Assembly: GCA_002803225.1 (NCBI GenBank)
Contig: NXFV01001299.1
Coordinates: forward strand, 1-13,223
From: Gamarada debralockiae
Taxonomy: Eukaryota > Ascomycota > Leotiomycetes > Helotiales > Hyphodiscaceae
Length of the DNA stretch: 13,223 nt
Direction: 5' to 3'
The notes under the pieces are model-generated. The model had not been told where the DNA came from and did not search any database. It saw nothing but the letters and a program-made list of their open reading frames with translations. The translations under genes were made by a program, and so were the position numbers. Positions within the stretch are counted from its first letter, which is position 1; each line of letters begins with the position of its first letter. This document shows, piece by piece, positions 1 through 8,263 of this stretch.

Positions 1-179
1 TTCTTATATTAAGTAAATTATTACTTAAAATATCTTTTAATAAACTTATAAATAATATTATTATATTATATATAATAATATTAACTCTTATCTTTATTAG
101 TCTTATCTTTAATAAATAAAAAGCTACTTACTAAATTAATAATATTTTTATCTTCTTTAAAGATTAAAATTATATTAAA

Positions 180-1589
180 GAAAATAAATATAAGTATATC
201 TTTTACTATATTAATATTACTTTTTATAATAATATTAAGGCTATATTAGAATATACTAATAAGTTATTTAATAAAAAAGTTTTCTTTATTATATTAAAGA
301 AAAAGTATTATAACTATAATAATAATTATATAAAGTATACTTATCTTTTCTTTAATATATTAGTTTTATTTACTTAATATAAGTAAATTAAATTAAAAGA
401 CTTTATTAAATTATTCTATTAAGTCTTTACTAACTTTAAGAAAAAAAAACTTTTTTAATAATATTAAGAAAGTAAATCTCTTTTTTTATACTTTATTTAA
501 TTATATTTATTTTAAGATTATTAAAAAGTATAATATAAACTAAGATAATAAGACTACTTTAATATATAAAAAATTCTATAAAATAGTCTTTAAAGTCTAT
601 AAATTTAATAAAGTTATTAATTAATATAAGAAAAATTATAACTTTATTATATTAAGTTCTAAGATTAATATTATAAATAATATTATTAAGACCTTAACTA
701 TTAATAAAAATATTATATTAGCTAATATTAAGTTTTATTTTATTTAATTTTACTTAATTCTTTTTAATACCTTTATATTTATTCTTACTTTAAATAAAAT
801 ATTTCTAATTAATTATAACTTTTATAAAAGTTATTATTAAACTAAAGCTTTAAATATAAAACCTTAAGACTTTTTAAATAATTTAACTTAATAACTAAAG
901 GAGCTTAAAATTACTTAAGCTAATATAATATAAAATATTAAAAAAGAAATTAGTTAAGAACTTTATATAATACTTATTTAAAATAATTCTAAATTTAAGA
1001 ATTAAAGATTTTATTAAAATAAATATTAAAATAATAGCTTTTAAAGTAAATATAAACTTAAATTTAATTAATAATTATATAATATACTTTAATACTCTTA
1101 GGACTTTTAAGTTAACTAAAATCTTTTAGTTAATAATATAGTTAATATATTTATTATATATAATACCTTTAATAATAAAAATAAGTATAATAGAAATTTA
1201 AGACTTAATTATTATATTTACTATAATATTAATAAAAATAGTAACTTAAAATAATACTCTTATAAATATTTAAATTAATACTTATAACTTTAAAAGCTTA
1301 TTTAAAATAAAGTTTATTATAAGAACTTTAATAAAAAGCTTTATCTTAAACTTTAAAGAAAAAGTACTAAAGAAATTATATTTTATTAAAATATATCTTA
1401 AGTTTAGTAAATTATTTTAAAGACTAAAAGAACTTAATATAATTTTAATATTACTTATTAAGCTAATAATATTTAAATAAAATAAAATTAAAAATAAAAA
1501 GTTATTTATATTTAAGTTAATATAAATACTACTAAAACTAATATTATTTTAACTTAAAGTATTATAAAGTATTTAAATACTCTAAAAAT
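180..1589 (+). pseudogene. Degraded gag-like frame (capsid/nucleocapsid protein of the gypsy element)
   Basis: Gag would form the retrotransposon particle in the cytoplasm. Two joined plus-strand frames support this: from about 180 to 440 the codons start at positions divisible by 3, and from about 440 to 1589 they sit one base later, with the switch at a run of nine A (441-449). With TAA/TAG read as former Gln/Trp/Arg, the text around 399-560 (LKDFIKLFYQVF, then NNIKKVNLFFYTLFNYI) resembles the capsid region of fungal gypsy Gag. Near 1201-1270 a Tyr-rich cluster (NYYIYYN...NSNLKQYS) could be a former CxxC...H zinc finger, since RIP turns TGT/TGC into TAT/TAC and CAT into TAT. No ATG remains to mark a start. 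The position before an integrase tail fits gag. This is an inference from composition, frame and context, not a confirmed family match. Confidence 0.45.
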
Positions 1590-1604
1590 TTTAATTTAAT
1601 ATTA

Positions 1605-1997
1605 CTTTATTATAATACCTTTATTATTAATTAAGATAAGTTAAAGGCTATAAAGCTTAATTAAAGATAGCTTAGACTATACTAAGTTATAACTATAAAT
1701 AATATAAAAGGTATATATATATTAAAGAATATAAATAAAGTTAATATAAAAGGAATCTTTTTTAAAAATTAATTTAAAAAGTTTATTAAATAAAATTAAT
1801 ATTTTTAAGCTTTAAATAAAAAGATAATAAATATTATAAAAAAAGAGTATTAAGTTATAATTAAAAAAAAAATTTAAAACTTAATTATAAAGAAAGTAAA
1901 AGCTAAAACATTAAAAGAGAAAATTAAAAAGATTAAAAAGAAAATAAAAGTAAATAAGTTATTAAAATAAAAATAAAATATAATAGTTTAATTACTT
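1605..1997 (+). pseudogene. Integrase C-terminal tail of gypsy pol, copy A
   Basis: This is the last piece of the pol polyprotein, after the integrase catalytic core. The frame reads LYYNTFIINQDKLKAIKLNQ, then R-W/Q-L-R/G-L/P-Y-R/Q-V at 1665-1688. That is the RWLGPYRV-like GPY/F module typical of Ty3/gypsy integrases after undoing RIP (TAG from TGG, AGA from GGA, CTA from CCA). It continues into a basic region (KNQFKKFIKQNQYFQALN) that corresponds to the 'GNRLKKF' segment closing many fungal integrases. It matches copy B at 9812-10204 at an offset of 8207 with transition differences. The integrase catalytic residues lie upstream in the intact order and are missing here. The upstream gag-like sequence is in another frame, so the join is a deletion scar. 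The C-terminal end is approximate. Confidence 0.75.
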
Positions 1998-2137
1998 AAA
2001 ATATTAAATTATAAGAAAGAGTAATATATTTAATTTACTAAAAATTAAAAGGATAAAAGAATTAATTAATAAGTTAATAAGATTTTCTTAAACTTATTAT
2101 TTTATTAATATTTTTTTTTAAATAAAATATAAATAAG

Positions 2138-2166
2138 TCTCTTTCTTTTTTTTTTTTCCTTCCTTT
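2138..2166 (+). repeat. Polypyrimidine tract, copy A
   Basis: A run made only of C and T, with a long T stretch, lies about 140 bases after the integrase tail. Copy B carries the same tract at 10348-10377 with more C retained. It is a low-complexity landmark of the repeat; no function can be assigned. Confidence 0.6.
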
Positions 2167-2437
2167 AATAATTATTATTTATATAAAGTATTATTATATA
2201 AGTATAAGAGAGGATTAGTTATTCCCTTAGTAAAAGTTTTTTTATTATATTACTTATTATTTAATTTACTTTTAAAATTTAACTATTAATAAATAAGACT
2301 TTAAAGGGTTAAAAGAGTTAAGGTTATTAAATAAATATATTATTATAGATTTCTAATATTAAAGTTAAAGGCCTTTATCCCTTTAGATAAGACTAAGTTA
2401 AGTTTAAGAATAGCTTAAATAAAAATAAGTTAAACTT

Positions 2438-2445
2438 AAGGAGAG
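2438..2445 (+). other. Candidate polypurine tract before the 3' LTR, copy A
   Basis: AAGGAGAG follows the degraded pol end and directly precedes TTATAC and the minisatellite; copy B has the identical purine run at 10648-10655. In Ty3/gypsy elements a purine tract next to the 3' LTR primes plus-strand DNA synthesis. If this is that tract, the LTR starts at 2446. RIP has altered any TG...CA termini and no second LTR is in the window to compare, so the call is tentative. Confidence 0.35.
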
Positions 2446-2455
2446 TTATACTTAA

Positions 2456-2616
2456 ATAAGTAATTTTAAGATAAGTAATTTTAAGATAAGTAATTTTAAG
2501 ATAAGTAATTTTAAGATAAATGATTTTAAGATAAATAATTTTAAAATAAGTAATTTTAAAATAAATAATTTTAAAATAAATGATTTTAGGATAAGTAATT
2601 TCTAGATAAGTAATTA
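2456..2616 (+). repeat. 15-bp minisatellite, copy A, ten units plus a partial
   Basis: Units start at 2456, 2471, 2486, 2501, 2516, 2531, 2546, 2561, 2576 and 2591, with a broken unit from 2606. The consensus is ATAAGTAATTTTAAG, with variants ATAAATGATTTTAAG and ATAAATAATTTTAAA. Copy B holds the same array with seven units and the less mutated form ATAGGCGATTTTAAG, so the A units are the same repeat after C-to-T and G-to-A changes. The array sits right after the candidate polypurine tract, so it probably belongs to the 5' part of an LTR. In one frame it would read as a five-residue repeat (I-G-D-F-K), but the surrounding frame is not sustained, so I do not call it coding. Confidence 0.93.
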
Positions 2617-4738
2617 AGTAAGACTATTATAAAAAAAAAGAAAGATATAAAGAATTAAATATTTCCTTTAGAAAGGATTAATTTATAAAAAAGAATAGAT
2701 AATAGGAAGTTAAAGGAAAAGTTTTATATTAAAGAAAAGAGTAAGTTACTTTAAAAACCTTAAATTTAATTAAAAGTATTAAGAATATATATATAACTTT
2801 AAAGAAATTAACTTAAATAAAAATATCTTTTATTTTAAGGATTTATTACTTATAGAATTAAATATACTAAATAGTAAAAAAGTAATATTATTTAAAATTA
2901 TATATATAAAAATAATAAAAGACTAAATAGTATTATTAACCTTATACTAGGACTTTTATAGTAATATAAGAGGAGTTATATTAACTTTAGTACTCTTATA
3001 TTAATTTAATTAACTAAAACTTATCTTATAAACTTTTATCTTTTATTTTTAACTAATATATTAATATAGCTAAACTTATTATTATTAATTTTTAGCTTTT
3101 ATAAAACTTTAATATTGATTTTTAAAAGTATAGTTAAAAGATTTTAAGATTAAATTAAAGATAAAGATAAAGATATAAATAAAGACAAAATACTTTAAGG
3201 GTTTTAATATAGTAAAGTATTCTTTATATATAATTATTTTTAATATTTATTATTAATAAAAAGGAAGAGAGTGATTTAAAAGCTTAAGTTAACTTTTATA
3301 CTTTATATAGTTAATTAAGTAAGTCTTATAATTATAAGACTTATAAAACTAATATATAATTAAATCTATTATAAGATTAATAAGTATTTAATCTTAAATT
3401 ATTACTTTTTAACTTACTTATATCTTTCTTTACTTATAAATAATAGTCTTAATATATAATATAATATTAGAATTATTATATTTACTTAGAAATATTAATA
3501 TATATTATAGTTACTTTAGGAACTTATTATAATAATAACTTTAACTTTATTTTTAATTATCTTTAATTTAAATATAATATTATTAATATTTTTATAATTA
3601 AGATATTAGTAAACCTTCTTTAATACTTTTTATTTAAGTTAATATTAAAGTACTTTTAAACTATACTTATAAACTTAAATAAAAATCTAAAGAAAGAGAA
3701 GTTCTTTTTTTCTTATATATCTTTTAAAGCCTTTATAATATATATTATAAAAATAAAACTCTTTAAATCTCTCCTTCTCTTTACTTTACTATAATATAGT
3801 ACTATTATAAGTAGTCTTATATAAACTTTAATAAGCTATAATACTTTACTTTAATTTAATTAAAATTACTTTTAAAGTTAAAAGAATTAAATATTATTAA
3901 ATTAATACTTTTAATATTATTACTTTTAAATTAATAAGGATATCTTAAATATAAAAGAAATTAAAGTTATTTCTTTTATATTACTTTTTTAAACTTTTTT
4001 ACTTTTAATAAGTTACTTTAGTAATAAAATATTACTTAAGATAAAGATAATTATCTTAAGTATAACTTTAAAATACTTTAATATCTTTAACTAAAAATAT
4101 TACTTTCTTTATAAAGTTAATTACTAAAATCTTAATAAAAATATATACTTTACTTAATAACTTTATATAATATAAAGTTATTATCTTTATTAAAATTCTT
4201 TTTACTTCTTTATATAATAAAGAAATTTAATTATATTATTAAACTTATAATCTTTTTTTCTTAATATTACTCTCTTAAATATAACGATTTTATTATATTC
4301 TTTATTAATACTTAAGTTAAATTAAAATTAATTATTTACTTATTAAATTTACTTAAGTAACTTATTAATATATTATATAATCTCTTGATTTTGACTTTTT
4401 TAATAATAATATCTTTAATTTAAAGACCTTAAATATAATTATTTACTTTATTATTTACTTTTCTTTTATATAATATATTATTAAATTTACTATTAAAGAG
4501 TTTAATATTATACTCCCTTTATTTAGTTCTTCTTAAACTTTTATATTATATTTATAATTCTTAAATAATTATATTAGTTTTAAGTTCTTTTATAATAATA
4601 ATAATAATATTAAATACTTTAATAATAATATTAAATATCTTTATAAATACCTTCTTTATAATATATATAAACTATTACTTTTCTTTTTTAATATATATAG
4701 TTAAGATATTAACTTTATTAACTTTAATAATTATTTTA
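2617..4738. other. Non-coding or unrecognisable repeat DNA, copy A
   Basis: About 2.1 kb with no frame I can identify on either strand; all frames carry dense TAA/TAG. It lies between the minisatellite and the long unknown frame and is conserved in copy B (10781-13084), so it is an integral part of the amplified unit. The first part may be LTR sequence, but I cannot find its end. It contains a perfect 24-bp palindrome (3320-3343) and lacks a 185-bp segment found in B after the point corresponding to 3653-3660. One minus-strand reading over 3700-4880 has moderate stop density, but no family motif, so it is not called. Confidence 0.6.
3320..3343. repeat. Perfect 24-bp palindrome, copy A
   Basis: TAAGTCTTATAA is followed immediately by its exact reverse complement, with no loop. 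Copy B has the same palindrome at 11475-11498, where the arm is TAGGTCTTATAA; both arms changed G/C to A/T symmetrically between copies, so the dyad was preserved. A 16-bp version of the same core is at 7828-7843. It could form a cruciform or bind a dimeric protein, but no function is shown by the sequence. Confidence 0.85.
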
Positions 4739-7663
4739 TATTAAAATATAAAACTTATAAGTTAAGTTCTTCTTCTTATATATAATAGTATTATCTTTTA
4801 TATTAAAGACTAATTTATTACTTATATCCTTAATATAAAAGATATTAATAAACGATTTACTTACCTTACTAATATATTAAATACTCTTTATATTATAAAA
4901 ACTAAGATAAATAATTTAATTCTTTTTTAGTCTATAATACTTAAAGATATAAACTTTCTCTAAGGATATAGAGTATATAGTATAATTTATAAAAAAGCTA
5001 TAGTAATTATAAAGAATTAAGTTAAGAAATTAAGACTTAAGAATATTTTAGTTATAGCTTTTTAAAAGAATATAATAAAATATAACTAGCTACTAGAAAC
5101 CTTCTTTAATAATTTCTAACTTTATACTAGAAATAATTACTTTATTAATAATATAGCTTAAATCTTTAAGGCCTAGTTTACTTATAAGAGTATTTTATTC
5201 TTAAATAATAAAATATTAATTTGCCTTTAATTTAAGTAAAGTAAGTTAATTACTTTAAATAATATAAGTAGACTATATTATAAGGATATTAAGAATACTA
5301 AAAGTAAAGCTAAGTTAATAAAGAAATCTAAGCTAATTAACTATAAATAGTACTATACTAATAAACTTTAATTATATAATATAATATTTAGTAAGTATAA
5401 GCTTTTAGTTAAAGAAGACTATACTAATAAAACTTTTCTTTTATTCTTAGATAAATAAGCCTTTAAGTCTATTATTAATATCCTTTCTTTTATTTAATCT
5501 ATTATATTATTATAAAATATTAGTAACTAAGTTACTAATTCTTTTACTTTATTAAGTATAAAGAGTTTTAATATTATAATTAATATTATTAATATAAAAG
5601 ATACTAGTTTTAGAGGAGAGTATATAAAAAACAAGGACTTTATTCTAAGTAATATTCTTTATTTAATAATTATAAAGGGATTAAGTATACATTTTACTCC
5701 TATTACTATTCCTAATACTCTTATATTAAAGCTTTTTATTTTAAAGACTCCTAGTTCTAAAACCTTTATTCTTATAACTTTTACTCTTAAGTATAAGACT
5801 AGAGACCTTAATTATAAGAGCTAAATATTAAATACTTCTTATACTTTTACTTATTAATATATTACTAAGATTAAGGCTATTTTAACTAAGATAATTATAA
5901 AGACTTAAATTACTTTTATTTTTAATATTAAGAATTATAACTATATCTTAAGTAATAAATAAAAGTATAAAGTAGAATTTAACTTTCTTAAGATTAAAGA
6001 TAATAATCTTTTCTTTTTAGTTATATATAAACTTTTCTAGCTTATTATAAACCTTAATAATACTTTAAGAGTAATTATTTATCTTAATTATATTAGCTAA
6101 CTTATAAGATTTCTTGACTTTACTAATATTAAAGACCTTATTTTAAATAAGTTACTTTTTTAGATTTAAATAATTTAAAAGTATTAAAGTAATTTTATTT
6201 AAAGTACTTAAGTTTAATTATTTATTAAGTATTACTTTAAATTAACTAAAAAAATTAAGTAATACTATAAATATTATATTATTAGTACCTCTTAATTTAT
6301 TCTTAAATAAGAAGCTTTATAAATAATTAAATTAAACCTTAAGTTTAAATAGCTTAAAATTAAAGATATTAATTTATATAAGAAAACCTTTAAAGTTATA
6401 TAAAAGCTCTTTTACTAGACTATTAAAGGAACTAATAAATTAAGTAATATTAAGGCTTTTATTAAAAATATTAATAAAGAAATTAAAATACTCTTCTATT
6501 ACTATTAAAATTTAAACTAAAAATATAATAATATCTTTTATAATATTTACTACTTTTTAATTATATAGTTAATTTATTAAGATTTTAAACTTTATATTAC
6601 TTATATTTATCTTTACGAAAATTATAAGACTAACTTTATAATATACTCTATAGCCCTTTAATTTTACAAAAAACCCTTTTCTTTATATATTAAAAAAATA
6701 ATCGATTTTACTTAACTTAATAATAATAATAATAAGACTTTTACCCTTTATAATAAGATTATTATCTATAATAAAGTATAATCTATTAAATTCTTTACTT
6801 TTAGTTTAATTATAATTTAGAACTAGCTTAATAAAGTTAATCTTTAGAATATAAAAACCTTTAATTTAATTAATAATAAAGCTATTAGATTTTTTAATAC
6901 CTTAGTTTAATCTTAGAACTTAGTCTAAAAAATTATAATAGATATTAAGAAAAAAGATATTATCTTTTCTTTACCTACTATCTTTACTTAAAACCTTTTT
7001 ATAATTAATAATACTTATTATATTTTATTTTTAATTAGATTTATTAAAATTAAAGATAATAAAACTCTTAAAAATAAAGTATTTATAGTAAATATTATTT
7101 AATATTACAAGGATTTATTAATTCTAGAGAAGTCTTAATATAGTAGTTAACTTAATATTATTGTTTTTAAAGCTTATATTATCTTAAAAGAATATAGACC
7201 TCTTTTTAATTTCTTAGTTAGCTAATATAAGTATAGTAACCCTCTTATTATACTAGAACGTAATAAATAGCTTAGTAATATAAGATAAGGCAATAGTATT
7301 ATAGTTATTAACTTATAGTAAATTAATACTATTAAATATTATAATAAAGCCTTTAATTACTTATAGGAACTTAAAGAGTACTTTTATAATAATACTTCTT
7401 ACTTTAAGAATAAAGGAAATCCTTTTAGATTTATTTTTAACTTAAAGATTATTAGTAATAATAAAGAAAATAATAATAAGCTTTTTAATTTATCTTTAAC
7501 TTTTACTAGTAAAAGTAAGAAAAAAGCTTTTATTATTATAACTAAGACTTCTCTTAATAATAAACTTAATAATTTTAAGGCTATTTTCTTTAAGGCTTTT
7601 AAAGATATCCTTTAAGACTATAAGTCAAAAAATAATAGTTTAAATAAAGATATTAGAATTTAA
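4739..7663 (+). pseudogene. Very long degraded reading frame of unknown function (about 975 codons)
   Basis: I do not recognise this gene. One plus-strand frame can be followed without a frameshift from about 4739 to 7663; codon starts at 4754, 4853, 5282 and 7601 are all in phase. In-frame TAA/TAG make up about 6 per cent of codons between 5282 and 7603, below what this base composition gives by chance, and would be former Gln, Trp or Arg codons. The predicted protein is rich in Lys/Asn/Ile, as expected for RIP of Glu/Asp/Val. Its end (about 7440-7610) becomes strongly acidic if Lys/Asn are read back as Glu/Asp. Readable stretches include PLIILERNKQLSNIRQG (near 7240-7290) and LQELKEYFYNN (near 7370). 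I see no RT, integrase, helicase, tyrosine recombinase or transposase motif. CA and TG reappear from 7624, so TAA TAG at 7661-7666 may be the genuine stop. The frame's start is repeated in copy B at about 13086. It could be an extra 3' ORF of the gypsy element or a gene of another repeated element. Confidence 0.55.
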
Positions 7664-7827
7664 TAGTATAAGAGACTTTTGTATATAGATTAGTTCTTTT
7701 CTTTTTCTTTTTAATAATATTATTTTTATAGTACTTAAGGGCAAGTATAAATATAAGAGGGGTCAAATATAGTAGGGAAATATATCTAAAAAGTTATTAT
7801 TACTTTGCTTTTTAGGTTTTTAGTAAG

Positions 7828-7843
7828 TCTTATAATTATAAGA
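7828..7843. repeat. Third copy of the palindrome core, 16 bp
   Basis: TCTTATAATTATAAGA is a perfect palindrome and equals the core of the 24-bp palindromes at 3320-3343 and 11475-11498; including the left flank, 20 bases (7824-7843) are identical to 3320-3339. The right flank differs (ATTTTAC instead of CTTATA), but an outer GTAA...TTAC pairing remains. It lies outside the long direct repeat, so its recurrence is independent of that duplication. Confidence 0.7.
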
Positions 7844-8176
7844 ATTTTACTTAGCTAGTTTTATTATATATTAGTAAGGGATAAATAGCCTTTATAGCTA
7901 AAGTAGTACTTAGATAATATTATAATTATATATCTTGTTTTTTATATATATTCTATAGTATATTTAAGTACTATAACCTTTGTTTTATATCATTAGTTTT
8001 CGTTTTAGTTTTATCCTTTATTAAGAGTACGTATAATATACAGCGTAATCGGGAAGCGCTTATACTTGCATTTCGCCCCTCTATAATACCTATAGAGATA
8101 AATACTATACTTGTATTTATAGAACCTTTTCCTTCTCTCCTTAGTTTAGTATTTTTGTAATATAGTACCTTTGTTG

Positions 8177-8256
8177 AAGTATCTCCCCTATAAGATCCCC
8201 TTTTATCAAGTTATTAAAGTATCTCCCTTGTAAGACCTCTTTTTATTGAGCTATTA
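8177..8256 (+). repeat. Two tandem 40-bp units
   Basis: Unit 1 (8177-8216) and unit 2 (8217-8256) both begin AAGTATCTCCC and end in TTATTA or CTATTA. They differ by transitions (for example CCTATAAGATCCCC against TTGTAAGACCTCT) and keep CA and TG, so they were only lightly mutated. The array stops exactly where the gypsy pol homology of copy B begins (8257-8264), which makes it a candidate insertion or rearrangement junction. Confidence 0.85.
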
Positions 8257-8263
8257 TAATATT

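Larger units (their letters stand above)
1..2445 (+). mobile_element. Ty3/gypsy retrotransposon remnant, copy A, internally deleted and RIP-mutated
   Basis: The stretch holds a gag-like frame followed directly by the last part of an integrase, then a purine tract where a 3' LTR would be expected to begin. The identification rests on the tail (1605-1997), which aligns codon for codon with the end of the complete integrase in copy B (8264-10204). Reverse transcriptase, RNase H and the catalytic core of integrase are absent, so about 3 kb or more of pol has been lost and the gag and integrase frames now meet near position 1590-1600. The left end, including any 5' LTR, lies outside the window. 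All frames are riddled with TAA/TAG from RIP and none can be expressed. Gypsy assignment is secure through copy B; the gag part is less certain. Confidence 0.7.
1593..4876 (+). repeat. Direct repeat, copy A (pairs with 9800-13223)
   Basis: This segment recurs in the same orientation at 9800-13223. The offset is 8207 near 1721, 8210 at the minisatellite start, 8155 near 3606, and 8343-8347 from 3669 to the end, so length changes are few and can be placed (minisatellite copy number and a 185-bp segment). Where I aligned base by base (for example 4741-4876) the copies are about 90 per cent identical and the differences are transitions. Homology starts just inside the integrase tail and is cut by the window end in the second copy, so the true repeat is longer than 3.3 kb. 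The unit contains the integrase tail, purine tract, minisatellite, non-coding DNA and the beginning of the unknown long frame. Confidence 0.92.
7664..8256. other. Island of weak RIP between the two repeat copies; no gene seen
   Basis: Most of the window's surviving CA, TG and CG dinucleotides cluster here, and 8041-8080 is about half G+C, unlike anything else in the window. RIP acts on duplicated DNA, so this piece was probably single copy, or at the edge of the duplicated tracts. I find no sustained frame, tRNA or rRNA. Visible structures are a 16-bp palindrome (7828-7843), a 9-bp inverted repeat (7904-7912 with 7965-7973), two 13-bp near-direct copies (8061-8073 and 8106-8118, one mismatch), a small hairpin with a 7-bp stem and 5-base loop (8079-8097), and the 40-bp tandem pair at the right end. 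Confidence 0.6.

Noticed and set aside
1..400. 5' LTR of copy A at the window start
   Set aside because: No sequence here matches the candidate LTR region after 2446 and no minisatellite is present.
2456..2616. CRISPR array
   Set aside because: The units are contiguous 15-mers without spacers and lie in a eukaryotic retroelement.
2456..2616. Coding pentapeptide repeat (I-G-D-F-K)
   Set aside because: The frame is not sustained on either side and the array follows the end of pol; a non-coding minisatellite is simpler.
3700..4880. Minus-strand gene in the non-coding part of the repeat
   Set aside because: One minus frame reads for a while with only TAA/TAG stops, but absence of TGA is meaningless where TG is depleted, stop density is close to chance and no motif appears.
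7000..7620. Antisense gene opposite the end of the long unknown frame
   Set aside because: One antisense phase has few stops locally, but the sense phase stays open over a much longer distance and ends in an acidic tail typical of a real protein.
4739..7663. Captain tyrosine recombinase, Helitron or RecQ-like helicase identity for the long frame
   Set aside because: I looked for their catalytic motifs in the readable stretches and could not find any, so the frame is left unnamed.
8041..8080. tRNA or 5S rRNA in the GC-richer patch
   Set aside because: No cloverleaf arms, T-loop motif or 5S-like sequence could be found.
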